The notes below the pieces were generated by a model, which worked only from the letters and a program-made list of their open reading frames with translations, was not told where the DNA came from and made no database searches. A stretch of DNA of 64,000 bases, from NCBI RefSeq assembly GCF_958450345.1, contig NC_088780.1, positions 161,182,726-161,246,725 of the forward strand. The letters are read 5' to 3'. A program made the position numbers and the translations under genes. Origin of the DNA: Calliphora vicina. Its lineage: Eukaryota > Arthropoda > Insecta > Diptera > Calliphoridae. Within the stretch, counting starts at the first letter, position 1. The number at the start of each line of letters is the position of its first letter. Shown in pieces: positions 11,257-23,732 of this stretch.

Positions 11257-12902
11257 CAGGAGTTCTAATAAACCACTTATTTATCGAATTCGTGTATTTA
11301 TTGTTATTACAAGATATTCACTCATATACTTTGGGCTCTTAAATATCACATAGTTCAGCACTCTTCCTTAGTTTTCGCTGTTACTCTCCATCAACAAATT
11401 CAATGAGAGTGTTTTTTAACCTTTCATAGTCAAGTGAGCTACTGTGAAGTTAATATTGGCCAATTTTAAACTTGAAAAGTTTTAATTAAAAATAAATCAC
11501 TTAACACAAAATGCTTAATTTTCTAATTTCCCCAAACATTTTCAATTGACCCAAAAACCACATAAAACTGGTATAATTTCTGTGTCACAATACGGCCAAA
11601 AAATATTTCTAAGAAAACTTTAGTATACAAACAATACGGCTACTTAATAATACCCTTAAAGTCTTTACCTGCTAGCCACCAAACACCCCCAATCAACAAT
11701 CAGCCCTACCAAAAAAAATTAATTCGTTCGTGATGATGGTGAAACATTGACCGCAATTTCAAACAAATTTAGAAATGACTCAAAAGCTGACAGACATGCG
11801 TTATACAAGTAAAACAGAAAAAAACTGAAATTAAATATTTGCGTTAATACCAGCCAAAAAAAGAAATGAAAAACATAACAACTTTGAAATAAAACTGTTC
11901 TACAATTTAACTTCTATTTAACTTAAATACTCGCACATGAACTGAATAAGCAGCGTTTTTGGCAGTTTTTCCAAACTAATTGGGTTAAACTTTTTAAAGG
12001 CAAAGGAAATTTTGAGTTTATTCTATTTTTAAAGCACAATTATACTACAATATTTTGGTAATCGACTTTAGCTGGAAGGCAATTACCAACGAACGTGCTC
12101 GAACAAAAACACAAATTTATTAACTCAAATACAAACATAAACATAATAAAGTTAGTAGGACTTCAGCCAAAAACAGTAAATTCTAAATATCAACAAAAGC
12201 AGTTAGAACAACAACAACAGCAACTACATCAATAACAACAACAATAATAATATCAAGTAAAACAAATCTATCGATAGTTGAAGGCCATTATGATAAATAC
12301 AAGTTTAAATATGAACCGACTGTAAGCAATACAAACGGAGGTTTTAAGTAAAATGAATAATCAACGATTATTGGTTGGATGTTTGAAATAAGGTTTCGTA
12401 ATAATAATAATGCCTAAGGCAGGTAAATATTTAATTATGAACTCTCAAACAAACAGAATTATCAAGAATTTGAACAGTGGGATATACAAATAATTCGAAG
12501 AAATTTTACAAAAAAAAAAAAAGAAAACCCTAGATTAAAAATATACACCGTCATTTAAAAATGAATAGCCGAAAATTTTACCAATTTTTTTTGTTTCGAA
12601 AAGTTTACAATATTTTCGAAACAAAAATGGTTTATGCATTTTATAGATACTTATAAGTAATTACTTAAACAGAAAATATAAAATAATTTCTAACATCGTT
12701 AACCCATTATAAATTGATGCCAAATAAGAAAATAAAAATATGCTCATTTCAAATCCCAAATTTTTTTAAACGAAATTTCAAAAAATTACAAAAGTTGTTT
12801 CCAAATTTTAATTAATGATAAAGGAAAATTAAAAATTCGAATTTTAACGGATTTACCATTTCCAGTTTGAAATTAGGGGATTTCGAGGAAAATTAGTTTT
12901 TG
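11257..12902. other. AT-rich stretch; no gene
   Basis: No transposon ends or coding recognised. It holds short CAA-rich runs (12200-12250) and a run of A near 12509-12521. It looks like fly intergenic or intron sequence. Confidence 0.5.
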
Positions 12903-12910
12903 CTTACAAA

Positions 12911-13647
12911 TAGGGTTCCTAATTTCCTGGATTTTTTTCTTTCCCGGGAGGAAATTAAAAAATCGTTTCATTCCCGGGAATTTCCGGGAATTTTTTAACA
13001 CTAAATTAAACCAAAAACCAGAAAATTTTTTTTCGTATAAATTGACTTATAATTGTACCAGGGTTTTAAAAGAAGTATAAAATAACTATATTTGGTTGTT
13101 GGTCCAGCCTTTATAAGGTTTTCTAATTTAATAGTGGCATTTGATCGGTATTGTTACAGTCGTAGTTTTAATCAATTTAAAATCAATAAATTTTTTGTTT
13201 AATTAAAAAATTTAAGAATTTCGGCCATGTTAAATCTATAAAATATGCGTAATATTGTAGACAAACAAATTTGAACCACTATTATTGTTATTATATTCTC
13301 TAAATTTAAATAATAATCATTGGATATCCCTAAAAGTTGTAATATTAGGCATCTTCATAATTCGTTTAAAAGCATAAGCTTTAAGTTTGATTCATTCATA
13401 ATAACCAAATTTTTCTGCTGTGGCTTGAGTTGAGTGAAAAACTTCTGTTATTTCAACAGTAATATTTCTTTGCCAATGGATATAATAGAATAAATCAATT
13501 AGCAACAAATTTGGCGTCAAAACGCATCTGAATATTGTAACTTTTAGAAGAAAACTTATGAAGAAATTCCCGAAAATTCCCGACAAACATTTCCCGAAAA
13601 TTAACAAAACTATATTCCCGGGAAATTTTTCCCGCGGAGGAACCCTA
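12911..13647. mobile_element. Non-autonomous hAT-type element
   Basis: 737 bp. The ends are TAGGGTTCCT and the inverse AGGAACCCTA. The flanking 8-mers cTTACAAA (12903-12910) and gTTACAAA (13648-13655) differ only at the first base. Subterminal TTCCCGGGAA-type words occur at both sides (12943-12990 and 13567-13632). No transposase frame; the short minus-strand open frame at 13392-13607 is not recognisable. Confidence 0.8.
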
Positions 13648-13869
13648 GTTACAAACCATTTCTTAACCCATTAATTAATACTTAATTTCAGATTAATTCT
13701 TTGGATTGCTAATACAATATTTTGTATTGGGTGTATGACTTAAAAATGCGGGATTTACAATAGATGTCCTATCTTTTCAACGCGGTTTTTGTTTTTAATA
13801 ACTTATATGCTATTCATTCTCACTCAGTCACTGAACATTATGGTGTAAACAACTAAGGTTTTTCGCTTC

Positions 13870-14290
13870 GAAAATGAGAAATTTTGTGCCAGCAAAGCCT
13901 CATCTGCGGGAAGTTTTACTTTACTTCTTAAATTTGAAAAAAGTGCTGGTGAAGCACCACGATTGTTCTCCGTAAATTACATTGAATGTGTTTCATGATA
14001 AATCATGAAAGATGATTTATATGGTTTAGAAGTGATAATTTTCACGGAAGGCATTACGCCATGAAGATTGTTGTAAAACTCAACAAGAGCTAGCAAAATC
14101 ATTTCAAAATGTTTACAAGCAGCAAGATTCATCCAAAAGTAGGGAAATTGAGTTCCATAAGAATTGAAGCCGAGATACCTTGTATGTACGAAATGCTGCT
14201 GGAACGCTATAAAAGAAAATAATTTTTGCACCAAATCATTACTTGCAATGAAAAATGAATCCATTGCGATAACCCGAGGCGATAACCCAT
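13870..14290 (+). pseudogene. mariner (DD34D) transposase pseudogene, 5' half
   Basis: It opens with MRNFVPAKPHLREVLLYFLN, a mariner N-terminus, and continues in shifted frames through HEDCCKTQQELAKSF, the region matching KQQDSSKSREIEF and HQIITCNEK to IHCDNP. The first catalytic Asp is Asn (codon AAT near 14247) and the next-door Trp codon is TGA (14256-14258). The rest of the catalytic domain is missing. It shares the TGA with the copies at 39.2 and 47.6 kb. Confidence 0.75.
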
Positions 14291-14593
14291 ATCTTCTAAA
14301 GAATAATCGCTATATTCCTTGTAGAAACTGTTAAATGATTCAAAAATCAACGAGTGGTGAGCAAGAATTTATATATTTTGGGTCATTTGACACGTTTATG
14401 CTCTTTGTAGTGCAGAGAAAAGTGAAATGGTTACTTTATACATCCCATGTAATCAATCTGCCAAGTCAACTGTCACTTAAGTGCCACTAAGTAATCTAGA
14501 GTGTAGTCACTTTCACTGCTTATATATAAATTGTGTTGATATAATTCTCACACAGTTTATTTTCTGATATCTCATGTCACTTTAGCGACTCTA

Positions 14594-14785
14594 CACGCAG
14601 AGAAAAATTATAGTTGTGCATGTTTACTGTAACCATTTCAACATTGTTACAAGTTTTTTTTTAACAATATTATAGTCACAGTAACTATTTACATGATTGG
14701 TTAATTTACGATTCACATGATTGTATCAACAATATATATGGTTACAGTAAACAAGTATATGTTTGTGCCAGCCATAGCTATTTAT
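14594..14785. repeat. CACGCAGAG foldback element, one arm
   Basis: It starts CACGCAGAGAAAAATTATAG, then GTTTACTGTAACCATTTCAA and TACAGTAAACAAGTATATG. This is the left arm of the foldback family present whole at 44189-44675 and 46484-46969. The right arm is absent. Confidence 0.75.
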
Positions 14786-15351
14786 GTACCTAGTTGTTAA
14801 CCTAACTTAGAGGTAAAACATCTAGTTCGGGACAGTCTCCTAGGACTGCTGGATATTTTTGAAATCTGGTTTTGATGGTCCCAAAAAATTTAAAATTACA
14901 AAATCGTAAATAAGATTTTTATACATCTATGAGGAAATTGTTTGGTCTTCAATATCTGCATGATCACAGATATTATTGTTGAATCATGTTTGTTTCTATA
15001 CTATTGCCTACTAAAATATTATGTACCGAAATTTGCGAACATTTTAAATTATTTAATCCGTCTAGAGCTATGAAGAAAACCCGTATTTTTAGGACACTTC
15101 TGATATGGCAAATTATGCTTTAAATGAGTGAATTACAAGATGCCTGTCAGCAGGAACAGATACTTATTTATGCTGTACAATTAATTTATTAATTAAATTT
15201 AACTAATCTGTAAGATTTATCAATTCAAGAATTATCTGTTGATGAAATGAATAAATAAAGAAACCCAAGAAAACAATCTGAAATTAAATATTAGAATGTT
15301 TAGGCTACAAAATGTTATCTTTATTCACAAATTTTAATAAATTTGTAAACA
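14786..15351. other. AT-rich stretch; no gene
   Basis: No recognisable coding or element ends. Plain AT-rich sequence leading to the family F copy. Confidence 0.4.
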
Positions 15352-15900
15352 AACAAGTAAGAGATCTATATTCGTCTGTGCCGAATATTATTTTTAGGTA
15401 ACAAAATTAAAATTATTTTTTTTGTTCCAAATTTTTCTTTTTCGAATTTATTAGTCTAACAATTTTATAGCAAGAAAGTTTTTTAAAATTTTATTTTTCA
15501 AATTTTTTTCCAAACTTTTTAAAGAAAAAAGGCAGGTCCCACTTACTATGGCCTTATATAAGCCGTTGCAAAAATCTTTGAAATATCTATCATTAGATAT
15601 CCATATATAATATTAATGTCTTACCCCCATTAACACGAAGTCTGGTTATCTGATAACTAATAGTTAAACTGACAGTTTTCATGCAAAAATATCTTTAACC
15701 GACAGTATAACTATTAGTTAAGACATAACGAGGCTTTGTGTTAATGGGGGTTAGTAACCCCGATATAGATAAAAAATTGGTGATCAATCGAGGTTGTCCT
15801 GTTTTTCCTTATATCTCATCCATTTGTCTCGATTTTAAATAGCAACCGAGCAGGGTCTATAGACTATAGTCGATATATTGATGTCTGAATCATGTATGTA
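15352..15900 (+). repeat. Family F dispersed repeat carrying a MITE
   Basis: It begins AACAAGTAAGAGATCTATAT with the dyad around CTGTGCCGAAT, then the poly-T zone, TAGATATCCATATATAATAT and, after the insertion at 15624-15750, AGTAACCCCGATATAGAT. The 3' part is lost. Confidence 0.7.
15624..15750. mobile_element. 127-bp TTA-flanked MITE
   Basis: A palindromic element with ends CCCCCATTAACAC and inverse GTGTTAATGGGGG and an inner dyad AACTAATAGTTA. It is flanked by TTA on both sides (15621-15623 and 15751-15753). The related family F copy at 10718-10720 has a single TTA and no insert, so this is a real insertion with a 3-bp duplication, as in PIF/Harbinger (Tourist-like) MITEs. Confidence 0.85.
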
Positions 15901-17814
15901 AGTTATTTGAGGCTACGGATAGTTGATTTTTTTAATATTGCTCCTATTTTGCTCAAATTTTCAGCATTATATTTTTAGTGACCGGATAACAAAGTCTAAA
16001 ATAAAGGCCTTAAAATCGTAAAGAGATTTTTTACATTTGGCTAGTAACTTTCTAGGGCTTTTTTCAAATTTCGAGGAATGGCAGTAAAGTGTAACTTGGT
16101 GTAACACTGTAAGGCTGAACATTTGAGAAAAAACGAAAAATTCCTTAACAAGGGCTAAAATTGTATTAAGAATTTTATTCTTTTTTGACCACTGTTAGTA
16201 TATATAAATTATATTTAGCCCACAGTATCCGATTAAAGAAACTAAATCATACACCATTATTTAAACTGCTAGTATGAATGTATTTATATGTACAAATGGG
16301 AATTAAATGAAATCATTTAAAATAAAGGCAATTTAATAAATGCTCACACTAACGCCTGCTGCCAAATAAATCCATACAAACACACTCAAAACTACACATA
16401 CATACACACACTATCTTATCAACAACTAAACGGAAGTTTAGAAGTTGTAGTAGTAGTTGTGAATGTGTTGGGATGAATGAATGTGTGTGCATGTATTAGC
16501 AAGCATTGATATAATGAAATTATAATTTAGAAATTTTCTCTCTCTGGTGAAAATGAAAATATTTTCATTTCTTTTTCTTCTCATTTAGTGTTGTTGGTAT
16601 TTAAGTTGTTATATAATTTATAATTTTTTATGCTTTTGTATTTACCTGAGTTTAAAAATAAAACTTTTTTTCCATAATAATTTTCGTAAAATGTTGTGAT
16701 GCCAAATCCTTGACCCATTAGCTCTAGGGTGTGTAAAATTTAATAGAATTTAAATTTTGTAAATAATAATAATAATAAAAGCAGCAGAAAAAAACAACAA
16801 ACAAAAAATAATAAAAAAATTATGTAACTTTTGAACTGACTGCACTCAAGTGTTGTTGTACAACAACTACAACTTATTTTCTATTACCCTGCCACTACAA
16901 AACTATTGTGCAGAGCAGTATGCACGTGTGATTGTGTCTGTGTGTGTGTTTTTGCAATTTCTGGCTCCTTAACATCAAGATGCAGAGCAAAGTATAGAAA
17001 CGAGAATATTTTGTTAGAAAATATTCAGGATGTTGTGATGTTGCTTAGTATTTATGTCGGGTTTTAGTTTAACTTTCAATTAGCCATACAAATACATACT
17101 TAGAATACACTTTACTCCTACTACCACCAACACTACTAGTATTACTACTACATGCAACATACATATAATATTATCACAACACTACATATAATTTTAGCTG
17201 TGCAAGATTGTTGTAGTTGTTGCTGGTCTGTAACAATGTAAAATATACATAGAACCCTGCTACCAACTACACGGGAAACGGTAAACGGAAAACGGAACTG
17301 CAATTATAAACAGGTATAAACATAGCTCAGATAAAGGGCCTTTTTGGGGGTCAAAAATACATTTTTTTTTGGTTGTGAAAACTTAAGTTAAATTTAATTT
17401 TTATTTAATATGATAATATGATAATATAGGTTATAAAATTTAAGTGAAATCTAACTAACTCAAGAATGTATAAATTTCAATTTGCGAAAAATCTAACAAA
17501 CGATTAAAACTAATTCGAGTAATTGAAAAATCTTTAAGTTGTTTTCAAAATACAAAATATTAAAACAAATCGCATAGAAACCAAACCCTTCGATTTGTCA
17601 AAAAAAATAAAATCGTAAAATTTAAATCACCGAAATACTTTAGGAGGTATTGTTATATTTTTTCCATATTTTTATTCCCAAATTCCGAAATTTGTTTAAC
17701 AAAATTTTTAAAAATTTGAAAATGGAGTTTTGAAACCGCCTTTAAAAAAATAATTTGTTTGGTCATACCTGCGAATAGGTTAACGGTATCATACGAAGGC
17801 AAAAAGTCATATAC
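15901..17814. other. AT-rich stretch with microsatellites; no gene
   Basis: It contains an (AAT)n run near 16765-16778, short TG repeats (16928-16950) and GTTGTTG/CAACAACTAC words. No coding or transposon ends identified; likely intron-like host DNA. Confidence 0.5.
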
Positions 17815-18180
17815 ATTGATAATGTTGTTCAGTGATAAAACACACTTCTGTTTAAATGGCTATAAATAAATAAACAAACAGATCTGCTGCATTTGTAGCA
17901 AGCGTAATCGTGAAGCCTTGTTGAAACCCCATTACATGCAGAAAAACTCACTGTTTGCTGTGTTTTCTGGGCCGGTGAAATCTTTGGTCTATCTGTCTTC
18001 AAAAATAACGATTGTCAGAAGGTTACAGTCAAAGGTGAGCGGTATATTACTAATTAGGTCGTGCAGGATACAATCAATTTACTGAGAAAAAAATTTGACG
18101 AACGAATCATGTGATTTTACGCCATTAAATTATTTTCTCTGAAGATATGCAAAATCCCAGGTCCATTGAGTTAAACCGGA
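17815..18180 (+). pseudogene. Tc1/mariner-superfamily transposase relic
   Basis: Plus-strand frames give, in order, FSDKTHFCLNGY, a region like NKQICCICSK, KNSLFAVFSGPV, and after a gap NLTNES and CDFTPLNYFL with RYAKS. This is the layout of arthropod IS630-Tc1-mariner transposases that read (S)DEAHFWLNGYVNKQNCRIW and CDLTPLDYFLWGYVKS. The first Asp (SDKTHF) is present. The segment with the second Asp is deleted and stops interrupt the frame. No termini found. Confidence 0.65.
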
Positions 18181-18812
18181 AACGTTAAAACACCATTTAT
18201 AAGATAAACGACATAAAATTTAAAACTATCGGAAATAAAATTAATAAATTTTATCCAAAATAAATACCTAATAAACAATAAAAAATTTACCGACTAAAAT
18301 TAACTGATTCAAAATCCAATTTATCTAAAAAAAAATATGACAAACGTACAAAACACTAGACAAATTGAACTGATTAAATATTAATCAATTTTAAAAAATA
18401 TTATTCGATTAATTCTCAAAATTTAATCGATTAAAATTTTCATCGATTAATCGAATAAGTTTCGTTTTAAAATTTTTTAGAAATAATTCGAGTAATCAAC
18501 AAAAAATCATATAATTCTCTAATGTATAGAATATATATAACAAAATCTATAAAAATCGATTAAAAATAAGTCAGTTAAAAAATTAGATGAGATAAATAAT
18601 TATCAATTATTGAAACAATTAAAATATTTTTCTTTTAAAAAAATTTAATAGCCTTGAAAAAAATTAATTTTCTTTAAATAAGTATAAAGTATAAATAAGA
18701 TAAATCGGCCAACCGATTAAGGTTATAATAAAACCATTGTAGTACTTAAAATCTAATAATCAATTCATTCTGTCTTGTATTCAATTTATGTACCGAATAA
18801 TATTTCTCAATA
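18181..18812. other. AT-rich stretch; no gene
   Basis: Very AT-rich with many ATTCGATTAAT and TAATCGATTAA dyads (18370-18480), similar in flavour to the termini of the TAGGGTATT element at 34.2-37.6 kb. No defined element ends. Confidence 0.4.
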
Positions 18813-18820
18813 ATAATGAG

Positions 18821-20388
18821 CAGGGCAACCAAAAATATGCAATATCATATTTTTTGCTGTGCGTCGTATAAACATATGAGTTAGTATTTATCCGTTTCAG
18901 ACAATTTTAAGAATTTTGGCATCGATTTGTTAGCGCATATTTTTGCATATTTTGCCCTTTACTGCATATTTTGGCATATTTTGCGTTTTATAGCATATTT
19001 TTGCATATTTAACTCATAACTGCATATTTTTGTTGGATATTTTCTTTTATTTTTCAATATTTTATTTTCCTTATATAATTTTATTGTTTGTATTGTAATT
19101 TTTCATTTCTATATTTTACTATTTTGTTAAGGTCCAATGATAATTTTCCTAAGTTACTTAAATAAAAAATAGAGTACCCATAATCGCTTATATTCACAGA
19201 GTTTTCGCTGATTTAAGGGAGCTTAGTTTTCATATATTTCAATTAAATTAAAAATATATACACAAATATTAAAATTTAACAAATAGTAAAAATACGTAAA
19301 AAATTAAAAGAAAATTCCAAAATTGTATGTTATTATGGGCAACTTCTTAAAAAATTGTTGGATACATTTAAAAGAAGGAATTTTAGTCAGCTTGAGACAG
19401 TTTGGGCATTAATAGTTTACCACTAATGTAAAAAAAACAAGTATTCAACAGACGTTGAGAATATTAAGATCTATCGAAAATCTCGCGTTCAAAACCCGTT
19501 GATATATTTACACAACTTGTAAAAAAAATTATTAAGAAATCGTTAAAAAAGAATATACGTGGATATCGATAAACGATGCAATGGATGAGAAAGGAAGAAA
19601 CATAGGAAATGTCACGGTATTTTGAGTCCCAGTGATAAAAGTTGAACAAAAAATTTTTTTAATTGCCGCAGTGTTAAATAGAATTAATCATTCCACTATT
19701 GTAAGGCTCTTTTATAATTCTATTTAAATTTTAGAAGCCGAATTCAGATGTTAATCTAGATACATGATGAATGCTCCAAAATCCTTTGCAATTTTTTACC
19801 AAAAAATTACACGCTATTCACAGAGTTTTTGAAACATTATTCAAATGATAAAAAAGCTTTTAAAGCTTCATATAGAATAGAAGCATTTGGAGAAACTTAT
19901 TGGGTACATCCTCAGTAGGGATCCTATAAACATTGGGAATGGATTGAGAATGTAAAATATTATGCCACTAATTACTAAAAAAAAGTTTGAAGTATTAAGC
20001 AGTTTAAAAGATGAGACAAATCAATTGATTATGATTGTCTAAGAAACTCGGAAATCTAAAACAAAGATTTAGTTAAAAAATTTTAGAACTTAAGTAAACA
20101 CAAAGTAATTTATTTCTAAATATAATAAAATGAATTCAATATAACTATTTTCATGTAGTGCCAAATTCCCTAAAATCGATATTTAATCCTATAATAACCA
20201 ATTTTAATTTATGAGCTCAATATTTTATTTACTTCATATATATTTTTTTAATGAAATTTTGAAATCAAACAATAACCAACTATTTTTAAGTGCATATTTT
20301 TTATATTTTAAGAGCATATTTTTCGTTTTTAAGTGCATATTTTATGCGCATAAAACTCTTTTTTTAGAGCATATTTTTGGTTGCCCTG
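18821..20388. mobile_element. Non-autonomous hAT-type element
   Basis: 1,568 bp with ends CAGGGCAACCAAAAATATGC and inverse GCATATTTTTGGTTGCCCTG (20 of 20 bases). The perfect 8-bp duplication is ATAATGAG (18813-18820 and 20389-20396). Repeated GCATATTTT words crowd both subterminal regions (18943-19030 and 20290-20375), likely transposase sites. The interior has no recognisable transposase, only short chance frames. Confidence 0.95.
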
Positions 20389-20565
20389 ATAATGAGTTTA
20401 ATGAATGATTTGCTTCGATACCTACATGTAATTGTTTCTGCGAAAAGCGATAAGCGCAATGTAATTAGACTATTCAAATAATAAATTTCACAATTTCATT
20501 TAGAATTTTCACAATATCAAATGGAAATTCTTAGTTTATTAGAAGCGCAAGAGTTATTTAAAATT

Positions 20566-21600
20566 AGCAATACTCAAATAGAAGATGACAGCCATTTTTT
20601 CTGGCTTGGGAGCATAATTTCCAAAAACGGCGGGTCGGCTGAAGACCCACCATGTACAGAAATCGCAAAAAACTGTAGATCGTTTAACAACCATTTATTA
20701 TATTTCTTCCCTTTACCAGCGTACAAATTTAACAATTTTCGAGACATGCAAAAAATCCAGGTGTTTGCGAACTCAGAGATGTACATGAGTTGATTCGTTT
20801 TTTTTTCTATATGAATGAAATCACTGCATTTGTTGTGTTTTCAATCATCAACATCAAATTGCTTGCATTGCTTACGCTCTCACAATTGATTGCCATTTAC
20901 TCATTCATTTTTTAAATAATGTTAGCAATAACAACTCAAAAATGATTATTGTGTTTTGATTTGTATGCAAAGTATTCAAATAATTCATAAAAGATCGATG
21001 ATAAGTTGAATGCAGAAGATAAAGTCAGTGCATTAATTTGTTTTAAATAAATTTTAACGCATGGTTCAAGAACAAAATATCGTCTTATTTTAATACAATG
21101 AACTGCGAAATAATAAAAAATATTGAAAAAATAGAAATTTGGAAGAAAAATCCTTCTTTAAATTAATTCAAATGTACTCATATAGGAAACTGTATATTTA
21201 CTCAAAAAGGTCTTTTTATATTCATAACACTCATATTGATTCGCTGCTTTTGTGAATGGTAAGAGTTTACAGAATATGCAAGCAATTTGTAACAAAACAC
21301 TTGCTATGGTGAATCATGCAATGACAGTATTCGTTTAGTTTATGTATAGTGATAACTCAGTATTCACTTTTGCAATATAATAAATATGTCATTTGAATGG
21401 TATTCATGCACATCTCTGTTGCGAACCAGTGTCTACGCAGAATCTTGAGAATATTGTGGCCGAGATTGATTTCCTATATTTCGCTCTGGGAACAATTAAA
21501 TCAATGGCGATGGATTGGCCATGCATTGAGAAGACCATGGAATAACATCTCAAGAAATCCAAAGGCTGAAATGAGAACGCTATCACTAGACAGGAATATG
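20566..21600 (+). pseudogene. LINE reverse-transcriptase C-terminus (RTE-like), split
   Basis: The first part (20566-20772) encodes FFWLGSIISKNGG, AEDPPCTEIAKN and KIQVFAN. The second (21427-21600) continues CLRRILRILWP, ISLWEQLN, QWRWIGHALRRPWNNI. Together these match the C-terminal end of RTE-type non-LTR reverse transcriptases (YLGSI.. DGG, then CLRRIL..WP, then RRWIGH.LR). The pieces are separated by a 645-bp hAT insertion. The 5' part, endonuclease and catalytic palm are absent. Family placement is from memory. Confidence 0.7.
20774..21418. mobile_element. Short non-autonomous hAT-type element in LINE relic
   Basis: About 645 bp with ends CAGAGATGTACATGA and inverse TTCATGCACATCTCTG. 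The 8-bp direct repeat is TTGCGAAC (20765-20772 and 21419-21426), with one extra T between the left copy and the terminus. Removing it rejoins the LINE reading frame across KIQVFAN and CLRRIL. Confidence 0.85.
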
Positions 21601-23724
21601 TTCAACCAATTTATTTAGGCCCTATGCTCCTTATAGGAACTAAAGGAATTAATATATACGCCGATTTTACGTCATCCCATCTATCCTGTTTATACCGTTT
21701 TACTATAAACCAAACATTTAAATTCATTTTGAGCGCCTTTTCTTTACGACAGCCGCTGTCCTTTTTTTAATCTCTTCTGCATAACACAACAATGTAAATC
21801 AGGGAGAAAAGAAAAACAAGCCCAAAGGCTTTTAATTCGTTACAGTTCATAAATTTCTTGACTTGCGTCAAGTTGTTGCAGTTTCTTTATTTTTTTTGCT
21901 ACATTACAAATATAAACATACTCATGTAAACATAGTCGTACTATACATATGTATATATATATGTACTTTTATGATCACCTAAGTAATAGAATTTTAGTTT
22001 TTTTGTAATAAAGTTTGTTTGGTCGCTTCCGATAAACTTGCTGCAACATTTAAGGGGAATATTTTTTGTATTTTTTTTTAAACACTAAAGTTTTTAAGCA
22101 AATTTTTTAACATACAAGTTGCGTAAACACTGAACTGATACAAAACATTAAACTGACAGTGAAATCTACACCAAAAAAAAATTTACTTGAAAGTGTTGCA
22201 TAGATACACTGAAAAGCACACGTAGTCATAAGAGTACAGTTGCCTACTCACATGCCTGCTTGTGTAAAATGTAAGTACAAGACTAGGACAAGTAACAGAA
22301 TACTAAAATGGAATCAAAGAGCTAAAATATTTCAAGTTAGAAATATATGGAGGAGAAAAAAAGACCTAAATAAAAAGTCATTTGATTTCCCCGAAATTTT
22401 CCAAAAAGCAATATATACATTGCAAGTTGAGTGCTTAAAACACGGCAAAGGAACTATGTGTAAGCAGACCTCCATATACACAGGCTGCCAGGCCCACATA
22501 AATACGCAAATTCTTACTTTTTTATAAAATAAGTGTTGTGTGGTTGACTGACTTGACTGGCTGACAGTTAAACAGTTAGTAAGTAAATGTTGATGTAATA
22601 CCCTTAACCCATTGTACATATACATACACACACAAACACGTTATCATACTGACACTCTTACTCATGCATATGCATGTGTATACAGGATCACACAGTTGCA
22701 CTTGTACATTCACTCCAACCACAAAACTGTAACTACCTCAACAAGTTTAAAGCAGCTAAAGAAACAACAACGCCAACAACTTTAGCTTAAAACCTGCAGT
22801 ATAAAGTGATTTGAAATTTTTTGTTCTTTTTTTTACGTAATTTCACTTTTATTATACAAGTACGTCCGATTGCACAATGGTCCTAAAGGCCATAGCAAAA
22901 AAAATTACTTTAAAGTACAAAAAAATACTTTAAAGTACAAAAAAACCACCTTAAAGGTGGTAACAATTCCACCAAACAGAAAGTTTAATATCAAACCCAA
23001 GAATAATTTCTTTAACATGACAAATGTATATGATACCAGGCTATGGTTGGAAGATAAACATAAAATCTGTGGGGTAGGGTTTGGGGTCTTCTGTAATGAA
23101 CTCGAAGTCCTCACAAAGTCTTATAGATTGTGATGCAGTTTTTATTTTTATCCGGGTTATGCTTAGTCTGTTCAGGTTCTTGAAATATCTGCTTCTGAAA
23201 TTTTCTTTCTGCTTCTGAGCTTTTTTGTATCTTTGAAATTTGTTTGTCAATTGGCGAAGCTTCTAATAGAGGATTCGACGAGCTTCTGCTCTCGGTCGGC
23301 TAACGACTAATTATTGGTAAATACAGCTTATGAATGCAATCCGAGGAGATAAATTCTTCAGCATTCAACTTATTGACTATGACCAGCTAATGAGACCGAT
23401 GCGATGAGATAAATACTTAGGCTCTCGATCGGCTAACTACGGATTTTAATTACGGTATTAGTACGATGCAAGAAATTTGGCCTTAATTATGCTTTGTTAA
23501 TAGGGTGCAAAGTATAAGTAGATCGAGACTTCGATTCTAGCTTCCCCTGTTCATGTTTTTCTTAGAAGAGTTACATAAATTATTTGGGAATTATTAACAA
23601 CAATATATTAATATATATCCCCAATTCACAATCGTTGTCGTAACGTTGTAAGTTGTATGTCGTAAATATTATTCAAACTAAATTTTTAGAAACAAAAACA
23701 AAATATTAATAAAAAAATTACCAC
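21601..23724. other. AT-rich stretch; no recognised gene
   Basis: The open frame at 22240-22527 (plus) is not recognisable and overlaps a frame of similar length on the other strand, as expected by chance. ACTTTAAAGTACAAAAAAA is tandemly repeated near 22907-22945. The pair near 23269-23300 and 23425-23445 repeats CTCTCGgTCGGCTAAC. No element ends found. Confidence 0.45.
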
Positions 23725-23732
23725 ATACAACG

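Noticed and set aside
11257..11460. Possible LTR fragment near TTCTAATAAACCACTTATTT
   Set aside because: No TG…CA borders, duplication or partner repeat found.
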